This document shows, piece by piece, positions 32,936-43,521 of a DNA stretch of 64,000 nucleotides. The translations under genes were made by a program, and so were the position numbers. The notes beneath the pieces are model-generated. The model did no database searches, was not told the DNA's origin, and worked only from the letters and a program-made list of their open reading frames with translations. The stretch lies in assembly GCA_034406715.1 (NCBI GenBank), contig CP137869.1, forward strand, positions 682,001 through 746,000, written 5' to 3'. Position 1 is the stretch's first letter. The number at the start of each line of letters is the position of its first letter. Origin of the DNA: Rhodotorula mucilaginosa (Eukaryota; Basidiomycota; Microbotryomycetes; Sporidiobolales; Sporidiobolaceae).

Positions 32936-34593
32936 ATGGCGGCGACAGACTCGAACACGGCTCTCTTTGACCAAACCAAGCAGTCAGTGCCACCTCCACC
33001 CCTGCGCTTCGCCCCCGTCTGCTCACCTCGCCCCCTCCTGCAGGCTGCTCGCGACGTTCACACAACATGCCTTTGAAAGCCACCGCCTCGCGTCTTCCGT
33101 GCCCGTGCGCGATCTCGGTCGACTCGCACAGTATCATGGAACTCTGGGAGGCGGGAACGGCAACACCGAGAACTATACGAGGTGGACGCAGGGAGCGACC
33201 GACTTGACGGGCGTGTCGGGCGTCAGCGACGAAGGGCTCATCATGGACGCTGGAGACCGCGGGCGGGCGACCGAGGACCTCAAGCTGTTCAAGGTGAGTT
33301 CAAAAACCATGCAGGAATGCACCGGCCATTGCTGACCATCCACATTTCCTTCCGCGACGCCTCACAGGAACACATCTCGGACCTCAAGTTCGCCTACCTC
33401 GAATCGAACGCCAAGCTAGAATTTGTCAACCACATCCTGAACCCGGAGGGGTATCAACCCGTCGTCAAAGAGGCGATCGATGAACTCGGTATGTCGTCTC
33501 GCGCTCCATCCAGTCGCTGATTGCCCGTCGACCTTGCCTCTTCGCGAGGTCGGTGATGTGCTGATCTGCATATATCGCGGGCATCATACAGCATCTCAGC
33601 AAGCCCAGGAGAAGCTCGAGCTCAAGCAGCGAAAATTGCGCGTCGCCGAGCTGGAACAACTCATCCGGCAAGAAGCCGAAGCACTCGAGGCGGGCGAGTC
33701 TTCCTTGTGACGTCCCTCGGAATGGCCTACCCGGAGCTGACTCAGCCTACACAATCAGAACTGAACCGCAAGACTCAACAGGCCGAACTGGCTGATCAGC
33801 TGATGCGGGAATGCGAAGCGATGGAGACTGAAATCGCCATGCTCAAGAACAAGAGATCTCCCTCCGAGGTGCGTCGGCCTCAGTCCTTCACCGCCCGAAG
33901 GCTTACTGATACGTTTGCCCTTGTAGCGCCTCACGATCGAACAAATCAGCGCGACCCTCGAGGCACAAGACAATGAGCTCGTGTCGATCGGTCAGCGGAC
34001 GAAACAATGCGAGGACGAGATGAAGTCGCTCAAGCCCAAGATCAAGTCGAGCAAGATCAACATCGAACGGTTCTCGCAGACGGCGAAGCAGCTTCGACGG
34101 GAACAGGAGGAGCGAGACGCCAAGGGGATGCAGGACGAACGAGCTGAGAAGGGCTGCGAGTGGTGCGTATTACCTTTGCCCGTGGCGCTGTGATCCCAGA
34201 ATGCCTGTGAGAAGTTGACACCGCGTCGGGTACAGGATCGATACCACGATGGCGCTCTACAAGTCGCTGCTCGGGATCCACAACGCCTACGCGATCGGCT
34301 CGCCGGCCACGGCTATGATGTTCGAGTTTGGCCCTCCAAAGGCAGACAAGGGCTCGCTGCGACGGTTGCGGATCGACCTCGGCGCAGACGGTCGCATGTC
34401 GGGAGCAGAGGTACGTTCTGTGATCGGCATGACCGTGCAAGTCGCGAGGACGGGACTGACCGAACCCTTCGACACGCCACACGTGCAGTTGCTCGACTCG
34501 TCCGACGAGATTCAGGATCTCGTCCAGACGTACTTGCCGGCACAAGACGTCAGGTCACTCGTGCAAGAAGTGCGCACTCGCTTCGGATGCTGA
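32936..34593 (+). CDS. Coiled-coil protein, probable Sos7-like kinetochore protein
   Basis: 381 aa from exons 32936..32982, 33044..33293, 33368..33488, 33592..33693, 33759..33868, 33927..34162, 34236..34410 and 34489..34593. The block LFKEHISDLKFAYLESNAKL followed by FVNHIL and long coiled coil (about residues 140-285) resembles the Sos7/Kre28 family of outer-kinetochore proteins (L-K-F-x-Y-L-E-x-x-x-K-x-x-F). A globular C-terminal part (WIDTTMALYKSLLGIHNAY ... DLVQTYLP) resembles RWD-like ends of KMN-associated proteins. The intron 33694..33758 starts with GC (GCGAGT) and ends with AG; it is the only choice found that keeps frame and heptads. Family assignment is tentative, the gene structure less so. 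Confidence 0.65.
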
Positions 34594-35029
34594 GCGGCCG
34601 CGGACCCCTTCAAGGAAATCTCACTTCGCCTTTCAATCATTCTCTCTTTTCTTCTGTCGTAATTTCGCTCCTCCCATCTCGTCAACACCTGTTGTGTAAG
34701 AGCTTCCTTCAAACTCCCTTTTGCCGGTTCTCGCCCCTATGTACCATGTGGGACCGGAAACCACGCGAACCGGGAGTTCATCTCGGGGAGTCCGCGGAGG
34801 TGCGCGCACGTCGCATGCATGCCGATCCTCGACCCTCGATGCAGCTTACCTTCCTCTCGACCCTTCGAGTGCAGCTTGTTTGAGTCGTGAAGGCTTGTCG
34901 CTAAAGCACCCGCCGGCCGAAACCAACGGTCCGCGCTTGTCCTCACGCCTCGCCTCTCTCTCTCTCCATCCGCCGGGTGTTTCCGCTCGCACGCACCTCC
35001 TTCACCTCGCTACGTCGGCAATCACCAGA
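34594..35029. other. Intergenic region before the membrane-protein gene
   Basis: 436 bp with CT-rich runs (ctctctctctcc near 34961). No supported ORF; the right part is likely promoter. Confidence 0.5.
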
Positions 35030-36849
35030 ATGTGGCTCTCACAGACGCTTGCTTGCTATGCTCTACTCTCGTATGCTCTCGTGTTGGCGGCACCCGCGGG
35101 CACCTCGAGCCTTTGGTCGGTTTTGAAGCGAGATGTGTAAGTCTGCCCGCTTTGGCCCCTTCATGCACACTTTCGCCACCCGCCGAGGATTGATATTCTT
35201 TCCGACAATCTTGCAGTATCGTGAATTGGGCGACGTGACGGTCGTAAAGCAGGTTGTGACCACGGAAGTGCCGACGACGTGAGTTCAACCTTTGCGTCCG
35301 GCGTCCGCAAACTGATTCACTCTGGCCTTGGCAGAGTACAAGTGCCTGTTACCGTCTCGGGCGAAGCCACCACGATCGCTACTGTGTCGACGGCCACGAA
35401 AGAGGTTACGACTGTCGTTGTAAGTGGAGACTGCTCACAAGCGTGCAAGTCAAGTGACTGACGGGTTAATTCCCTCCCAGACCGCAACAGCCATGTGCGC
35501 TTTCGGCAGACTTCCTCTGAGCTGTCAGCGAACCATGCTCTGACGACCCACCTCCGCAGCGCCACGAAAGTTGAGCGAATTTCGGTTACCGAAGGCGTTG
35601 TGAGTCCGAAACATGCGCTATAGTTCCGACCACGCGGGCGTTTAAACTGACAGTCTTGAGTGGTCTTGAACGGCAGACCGTCACGGCGGTAGTCACTACC
35701 ACGGCCTTCAATGTGAGCTCGGTGTTGGAGACGTGCCTGGTCACCTCTCGTCGCTCGCATGCTAGGGCGCCCCGGAAGCGCTTGCGTCCCTCGTTGATAG
35801 GTCAGCTGACTCAGTGGGACCATGCAGGTTCAAGTCGCACCGATCGCTATCGTGACAGGTCCCCCTGTCACCGTTTTTCAGCCTTCCACCGTCGTCCAGA
35901 CTATTCAGGTATGCCATCAGCCCATTTCTCGTGCTGCTTGTTTGCAACCTGAACAAAGGATGTACGCGCACAGGGAGTCCCAATGACTTCGGTTGTGACG
36001 GTCATGCAAACCAAGTGAGTAAAGGTCGGGCGGGGGCTTTCTCGCGGGCATTAACCACCGGATATATCCGTTGTAGGTCTGCTGAAGCGCCGCCGAAAGA
36101 AAAGGGGGAAAAGGATGATGACGAGTCGCCTCCTCCGGAGACCAAGTCCCGGAAGCAGACTGAAGCGGGAGAATCGAAAACATCTGCTTCCGGGACTAGT
36201 CCGGCTGCCTCGCCCACTAGTGGAGACCTCTTCAACTTCAACGGCACTGCAGATGCCGATGCAGATGCCGATGCTGACTCGAATGCTGACTCGGACGCCA
36301 ATCTCGACTCGACCAATGCAAACAATAACAACGTAACTGTCATCACCGGCGGAAGCTCGGACGCCGGCGCGTGGTTCGCCGAGAACAAGTGGATGTGAGT
36401 CATTGGATCTCGACGAGGGAATACAGCATGCTGAGCAAATCATTGCAGATTGATCGGGGTGGGCTGCGCCATCTTGCTCCTTGTGATCATCGGAATCGTC
36501 GCAATCGCTCTCGGCGGAAAGAGCCATTCGGACGGTGGTCCGCCGGTGCGTCATTCGTTGCGACAACTTCGTCTGCAAATCGCTCAGAGGGTACTGACAT
36601 TGCACCCTCCCTTACCAGGCTCAGCAGTCGGTCGTCCTCTCAACACCGACTCGTTCAGTCGCCGCGCAGCCCGTGGCAAACTCTCTCGCGCGCCCCTCTC
36701 GGAAACGCTATGCGCGAGTCGATGCAGCACTCTCCAGTGAGATGTCCGACTCCAGTAGTGAGGAGGACGACAAGCCACCCGTGCGACGCAGCAGTCGGAG
36801 CAGCCACCGCAGTACGGTTTCGCGTGGAAGCAGGAGGGCGTCCTTCTAG
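35030..36849 (+). CDS. Single-pass cell-surface membrane protein, unknown family
   Basis: About 369 aa in 11 exons: 35030..35134, 35217..35278, 35335..35419, 35481..35494, 35560..35599, 35677..35712, 35828..35908, 35974..36014, 36077..36394, 36449..36545, 36619..36849. Order: signal peptide (MWLSQTLACYALLSYALVLA), a Thr/Val-rich ectodomain coded by tiny exons (TVSGEATTIATVSTATKEVT; TAVVTTTAF; PPVTVFQPSTVVQTIQ), a charged region, an Asp/Ala/Ser/Asn repeat (DADADADADSNADSD), one membrane segment (AILLLVIIGIVAIAL), then a basic cytoplasmic tail with an SSSEEDD acidic patch and an Arg/Ser-rich end. The layout is like fungal wall-stress sensors, but no domain was recognised. Exon 1 must use donor GTGTAA rather than the overlapping GTAAGT to keep frame, which lowers confidence there. 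Confidence 0.7.
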
Positions 36850-37351
36850 AAATCAATCCACCTCTCGATGCTTGTGTTCCCCGCCGGTTCGGCATCATCG
36901 CACGTCTCTTGCTCAGGAGCGCATGCGACGATTGTCTGTGTCGTGTAGTTCCTGCTTCCCTTCCTCTCGTGCGCTGCTCCAAGTTTGATCGCATGCGATT
37001 TATTCAGTTACTGCTTCCGGGGGTCGTCTGGGTCGCAGAAGTAAAGTAGTCTACGACCCATGCGTAGGAGCCTGCTTGCTCAGCTCGTGGCGAGAAAATC
37101 TTAGAGCGTTTATCTCCTTCGATTTGCACGCGATGGTCGCGAGGAGGACGGCGGGCGGACGCTCGAGCCTCGTGTCCGAGTTCTTCCGTCCCGTCTGGAA
37201 GTTTTCGCTTGCTTCCAAACAGTCAAGTGCTAGGGTCAACCATCTCCGGCTGTGTGCTTAGAGTCTCGCCACTTGCCGGTTGAGCCAAAGTCGACCTTCC
37301 TACGTTGTCGAAAAGTTGCGCGTCGTCCGCCTCGCACGTTCAGGGTCCACC
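36850..37351. other. Intergenic region before the mannoprotein gene
   Basis: 502 bp without a supported gene; short ORFs near 37076..37261 on both strands look fortuitous. Confidence 0.5.
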
Positions 37352-38673
37352 ATGCGGTCCTCTTCCGCTGCCATGGCCTTGATGGGCGTGCTTTCTGGAG
37401 TCCTGCTTCAGGTCGAAGCTGCCTCTTCTATCACGGCAGCACCCGAGCCAGTCTCGACTGGAAAGGCGGAACAGATGGACGTGTCTGTCCCACCCCTCAC
37501 GGAGGCTATCTATTCCTACGGCTCCCAGCCATACAAGGTCAATCCGTATGCGTGAGTCTATTCTGCTCCTGGAGACTGGATATCGAAGACGTACGGATGA
37601 GCTGACCTGGGTTCTAGCGCCACTCCGAAATTCGCAGCGTCGATCGTGGACCGCAATCGGGCTACAACATCTGCAACGCAACCACTTTGGGCCCAGACTC
37701 GCAATGCCAGACTTTGATTGTATCGAATGCATCCGGTGAGCCTTCAGGAAGCTTGCACTACGGCGATTCACGACTAACACTCAACTCGTCAGACTTTTGC
37801 CTCTGGGGCAGTCCAACTCAGAAAGACGGCCTCATGGAAAACGTGGAAGCTGCTGTGGTGGCATACTGCACGACCGACAAGCACGGGACCCGTGTCCTGC
37901 CGGCAGGTGCCATTACCGGCTTGCAGGTTCTGCGCACGTCGGAATACATCCAGTGGACGGGCCGGATCGACATGACCGCGCTCGGCCTGGCCACCAACGA
38001 TACCGGTGGCGAACTTGACCCTCACGGCGCCGACCTAGCGGGGAATCCGCTCGGCGGTCTCGTGTACTCGACGGGTTTGCCCGGCGGTGACAATCGCACG
38101 CTGGAACAAGTCCAGGAGTGGAATCAATTCGTGGGAAACGGCCTCTTTTGTTTCAAGGCATGCAAGGACAACACACCAGGCCGATACTGCAAGAACACGA
38201 TGGACATCCTCGGGTGCGCCTACAACATGCCCGCGGCGTACCAAGATCGCGCGTTCCTCGGGTGCGACTCGGACTTGCAAGACATTGTCGGGACATACAC
38301 CGGAGCGGACGGTAAAACGTCGACGTACAGTCAGCCGACCTCCCTGGCCTCGGGCACGACTCTGCCGTGGACTCCGAGGATTCCATCCTCGTCAAACTGC
38401 ATTACCTACGAATCGAGCTCGCTCTTCCCGGCTTCCCTCCTCGGCTACCAGTCCTCGTCCACTACAACGGCTACTTCTACCGCCTCGGATAACACAGCAG
38501 CGAGCGGCGCGAGGTCTGGCTTCGGCGTAGGCTCCGACGGACGCGGACCGGTGGCGACGATCGGGGCGGACTCTGCACCCGCCAGCGGAAGCAGTGGCGG
38601 CGACCTCGTAGCCGTGCCGCTCTCCCTCTCACTCCTCGCAGGCCTCGTCGGCGGCATCTTCGCCTTTGCGTGA
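37352..38673 (+). CDS. MP88-like GPI-anchored mannoprotein (macrophage-activating glycoprotein family)
   Basis: 392 aa from exons 37352..37551, 37638..37735 and 37793..38673. A signal peptide is followed by the family core: RGPQSGYNICNATT, SQCQTLIVSNASDFCLWGSP, YCTTDKHGTRVLPAGAITG, ELDPHGADLAGNPLGGLVYS, GLFCFKACKD and ILGCAYNMPAAYQDRAF. A Ser/Thr-rich stalk and a hydrophobic C-terminus (VAVPLSLSLLAGLVGGIFAF) after small residues fit a GPI-attachment signal. Conserved cysteines and N-glycosylation sequons are present. Proteins of this kind (Cryptococcus MP88) are basidiomycete wall or secreted mannoproteins recognised by T cells; their function in the fungus is unknown. Acceptor 37637 was chosen over the closer tctag because only it keeps phase. 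Confidence 0.88.
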
Positions 38674-39133
38674 ATGATTGCGAGCTGCAGCAGGCGGAGT
38701 CCGAGTTGTATCTCCCCCTTCACATCGCTGTTCCGCCACCGCTCCACCTTGTTCGCCTATATACATTCTCCTTCTCAAATCCCGTTCTTCTCCTCCTTCC
38801 CCGTAGAATCTGGTCTCGATACTCTTCTTCCGTGCAATCGGAGATTTCTATCTCGCTGCAGATTGTCCCGGCAGCATCATATGGTGCGCTCAATCGGAAC
38901 AGCCACCGGACGACGCTCCTTCCCTCTTCACACTCAGGCTACTACAGCCGATTCTCGACAGTTGCCCATAGTCTGCGCTCGCCGTAGTAGCCTGATCGGT
39001 CTCAACTGCTCTCGGCAGCTGAACCAGCGAGCCGCCGCCGCCTCCACTTGTCTGCGGACGGGGACGTCCACCTCGACCGTGGAAAGGACGGAGATACAGC
39101 TGCTTGGCACTGCTGCTTGCGCCGGAGTAAAAG
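38674..39133. other. Intergenic region upstream of the SNF2 gene
   Basis: 460 bp with CT-rich stretches and no recognised gene; presumably the mannoprotein 3' UTR and the SNF2 promoter. Confidence 0.5.
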
Positions 39134-42100
39134 ATGCCGGTGTGCCGCTTACCGCCTCCGACCGTGTCGCGGGCGAGGTCTGCACCCCCGACTCCCAGGG
39201 ACGAACCGCCGGAGCAAGATGGAACCGCGGCGGCGACCTCTGCGCAGCTCCAGCTTTCTCCAGAAGACGAAATCGAGATCAAGGAATGGATGGAAGAGCG
39301 TCAAAGGAACGGACCTGCCAAGGGGAAGGCCCGAATGGACGAGTCCATCGAGGTGGGTACCCCGCCAACATCCGATTTAGAGTGTGGTGCACGCTAACAA
39401 GCGACGCTGCGTGGGACAGGAGGAACACGAGTTCGACGCAGCTGTCCCCGGCCCAGGACTGGACTTTACCTTCGTCCCGCTGCCGACTCCGGCATTGACT
39501 CCGCTTGGTTCCACCACGTTCAAACCATTTTCCACGCGCCTCCCCGCCCCACCAGCATCTCCGACTTCACCTCTTATACCGACTACACCTCGAGCTCGTC
39601 CTGGGCTCGTCCCCGAGCCCGGACCTTCGCATCAGCAAGCCAGTCCAGGCGGGAAAGCGTCTGAGATACCGCTCAATCGACTCTTTCCAGCCGGAACGGT
39701 CGTCCTACACCGACACACGTTCTCGCCCGATGCAGTTCAGTCGCGCGCGGAGGACGGCTGGACTCGCTTCTCGGAGGATCTGCTTCGGGCAGCCCGTCCG
39801 GACGACGACGACGAAGACGAGCTACGCCCTCTCCCGGCCGTCTTAGCAGCAGCTCCCACGACGCCTTCCAAGAAGCGCCGCAGGACTTCGTCGTCAGGCA
39901 CAAAGTCGTCTCCTAAGCGAGTGAGGCTCTCTAGCGACCCACTGGTCGACCTCCTCGTTGCGAACACGGCTTCGCGCTCGATCTCGGCGACGGCGCTTGT
40001 GACGGGTTCATCCGTCATTGTGCGAATCTACCTCATCCCGCAAGATCTTCCCGAGCTGCTCGCCTCTGCACGACGTCGCAAAGCCGCTGGCGCGACCGTC
40101 ATGAACCTCCTCGGCCGCATCCGCGTCGCCGAGTCTGAATGGGCGGGAAATGTCTGCCCCGACGGCGACTGCAAAGCCTTTCTCGACGAGCCGGACACGC
40201 GCTCACTGCTTGAAGTTTACCGCGACATCGAGTCGCCGTCGCACGACCCGAACTTTGTTGATCAGCTCGACGCGCCCGAGGAGGTTCGCGAGCGCATCGC
40301 CGGCACCCTCCTCGACAACCCCGTCGGCATCTCGACCCAACTCTTCCCGTACCAGCTCGCCACCTTGGCCAAGATGCTGTCACGCGAGATAGCTCCGCAG
40401 AAAGTCGTGCTCCCGACGTACATTCGGAGAAGGAGCGCCATCGGCGGTCAGGAGATCTTTGTGTCGACCGACGGCCACGTCTGCCTCGAGCCCCGCTCGG
40501 TGCGCGAACCCAAGGGCGGCATCCTCGCAGAGGATATGGGGGTCGGCAAGAGTCTCATCACCCTCGCCCTCGTTGCGTCGACCCTGAACGAACTGCCGGA
40601 TCTTCGCGGAACGTCAACGTACCTCGATGGTTCGTTCCCTTCGCCGGATCCTGTCCTGCTGACGAGCGTGTCGCAAAACTTTCCCTTTGCGACCGAGATG
40701 TACGTCTTCCTCTCCTGCACTCTCGCGTCAGACGCCTGTACTCAGACTCCTTACTCTTGCAGGGCCGAAGAGCGGAAAGCGCGGCCTCGACTTCCAGAGC
40801 TGCTTCCGGGAGTAATCCTCGACGCGAAGGAGCAGCTGGAGTACGACGAAGCGCAGCAACAGCAGCTTATCGAAGACTCGCGCGAGGTCGATCTTCCCTT
40901 CCCGTCCCTGCGCTCGTTGATGCTGCACACCGTCAAGACCTCGCCCGTCGCTTTGCGCTACACCAGTTCCGATGCCGAGGAGGCGGGAGGCACTTCGAGG
41001 CTCCCCCAGCTGCTCTTCGACACGCTCCAAACGACGCCTCCCTTTTACCGCTTGCTCCCCAGCGTTGAGCAGCAACATAGCCGGGAGGGTCGTCGAGGCG
41101 GGCTCCTACCCCAAGACATCGTCGTCGCTGCGACCACTCTCGTTGTCGTGCCGACAGACCTCGTCCGCCAATGGGAGTCGCAGATCAAAGAGCACGTCGA
41201 GCCGCATGCACTCCGCTGCCTGGTTCTTCGTACCGCCAAGGACAAGTTCCGGTCGGCAGCCGAGATGGCCACCTATGACCTCATCCTCATGTCCGTCGCT
41301 CGCTTCTCCGATGCAGCCGAAGCGACAGACACGAGTCTTCGAGGCGTCCACTGGAAGAGGCTTGTGATTGACGAGGGTCATGTCCTCTCGAACGGCACGC
41401 GAATGCGCAAACTCGCGCACGAGGTGCGTTTCCGCTTTCCATGCCTGCCAAGAGGTCGTGCTCAGCTGATGTACCGCGCTGGTAGCTTCGGACGGAGAGT
41501 CGCTGGGCTGTTTCGGGAACGCCGTCGACGAATCTGCGTGTCACGGATGACGCCGACGAGGCAGCCATGTTCGCGACCCCCGCCACCGCAGGCGGGGACC
41601 GCACCGACTATGATCGGCTCGGCCAACTCTTCTCCCGCTTTGTGCAGCACGCCGCGTTCCCGAAGCCCGACATGCTGCGAAAAACGATCCAAGCGCACGT
41701 GCACGAGGGTGGCGAGCGGCCTGCGCGCCTGGCACAGATCTTCGACCGCGCCATCATTCGGCATCGGCCTCAACACGTCAAACAAGCCTTCAGCTTGCCT
41801 CCGCTCTCCAAGCGCACCGTCCAGATCGACATGGAAGACTCAGAGCGCCGCGTGTACAACTCGCTTCTCGCCCTTTTCGTCTCGAACGCCGTCACGTCGC
41901 AACGAGTCGACGTCGACTACCTTTTCCACTCGTCGAAGCGCGCTCACCTTGACACGCTCTCCGAGAACGTCGCCTCTGCGACGACGTTCTTCGGATCGCA
42001 AGACTTCATACAGCAGATCTCTGACGCGCGCAAGTTCGCCAAGGAGATGTCCGCGAGCTACAAGAGCCTTGCGTGGACCGACGAAGAACGCGTCAAGGAA

Positions 42101-43359
42101 GCGCAAGTCATTGAGGTTTTCGACGAGGTTCTTGCGGATCCCGCAGCATGCCTGACCGTCGACTACCCATCGATCGCTTTCGAGGTCACCGGATTCCCGA
42201 ACGACCTCTTTTCGACCTTCCGCGGACTGCATGGCGAAGGCGCCACCCTCGTACCGGCAAGCGAACTCGTCCGCCTACGTGTCGATGTCACAGAGCTCCG
42301 CCGCGTGGACGTCAAGGAGTGGGACGACGAGGAAGAATTTGTGGAGGAGCTTCTTACGTTTGAGCAGAAGCGCAAGCGCATCGATGCCCGCCCGAAGAAC
42401 TACAAACCCGACGAGGATGAGCAGCCACTCTTCAAGAAGAGAGGCAAGAATGCAAAGGTCGAGCTCGCCGCCTTGCCGGACGTGATTCAGCGGATTCAGC
42501 TTGGTCGGACGACGAGTGCCAAGATCAACCACATCATCGGCGAGCTGAAGCGGTACCCCAACGACAAGGTAAGATGCTCCTTCGTTTCCTCACGCACTTT
42601 GAAACTGACGGTTCTCGCCTGCAGTTTATCGTCTTCTCAAGCTCGAGGATCGACTTGCTTTTTGCCAACTTGTCCGAGGCGCTCGATCTGCTCAGCATCC
42701 GCCACAAGATCTTTGCCGGCGGTCACGCTAAAGGCGGCGACCGCGGTTCCATTGTTCAGCACTTCAACACGACGACGGCCGCAGAGTGTCAGGCGATCCT
42801 TGTCGATGCCAAACTCGGTGGTCGCGGCATCAATCTTACCGCCGCCAGCCGCGTCATCATGTTGGAACCGATTTGGCGACCCGATCGTGAGTGCGATAGG
42901 AAGTGAGAATCCTCCTGAGCAGCCGGCTAATCCGCTTTGATTCTCCACAGTCGAGGTGCAAGCCGAGAAGCGTGCGCATCGCCTAGGGTGAGTGTTTTGG
43001 AGTTGCTACAAGGTGATGCGGTTCGCTGACGAGTCTTTCGGCAACAGCCAAACGAAACCGGTCGACTTGCAGGTCCTGGTCGTCAAGTCCAGCTTTGAAG
43101 ACGCTCTCCTCCAGAGGCGAGCACAGCTGCTGCCGGAAGGTGATCAGGCCGATCAACTTCCTCACATTCGAGCACTGGTGCTAACTGCGCGACTGCACCA
43201 ACAGACTTTGCCAAAAGAGCAAAGGCTCCGCAACAAGACGCAGAGTTGCGCGGCCTCCTTCAAGAAGCGCGCTATCTCGAACCGCGCGAAGGCGTCGAGC
43301 GGGAGAAGCTTGCTTCGAATAGCTGGGGACGCGTCAACCTCTTCCGCAGCGATCCCTAA
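39134..43359 (+). CDS. SNF2-family DNA-dependent ATPase (Rad5/HLTF-like, no RING)
   Basis: 1262 aa from exons 39134..39352, 39420..40699, 40763..41423, 41486..42568, 42625..42886, 42951..42987, 43048..43139 and 43205..43359. Helicase motifs in order: I GGILAEDMGVGKSLITLAL (about 437), Ia VVVPTDLVRQWESQI, II LVIDEGHVLSN (about 703), III RWAVSGTPSTN (about 725), IV FIVFSSSRIDLL (about 1082), V KLGGRGINLTAASRVIML, VI QAEKRAHRLGQTKPVD (about 1165). Motif I has GKS instead of GKT, and motif II DEGH. About 350 residues separate motifs III and IV, as in Rad5/HLTF, but contain only a single Cys and so no RING finger. The N-terminus is disordered and KR-rich (nuclear). It likely remodels chromatin or DNA forks; the partner is unknown. 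The last intron (43140-43204) has a perfect CTAAC branch site. Confidence 0.88.
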
Positions 43360-43521
43360 ACAGGATCTGTAGTATTCGCTTCTTGTAGCTTGGGCACCGG
43401 ATGTTGACAACAAGATTGATGACAACAGAATTGATACGAGTGCTTCCTCATGCCATCTAGTGTGAACGAATGGGGTAGGACAACAGAGACGAGCTAGTTA
43501 TGGGTGACAGGACTTCGGCGG

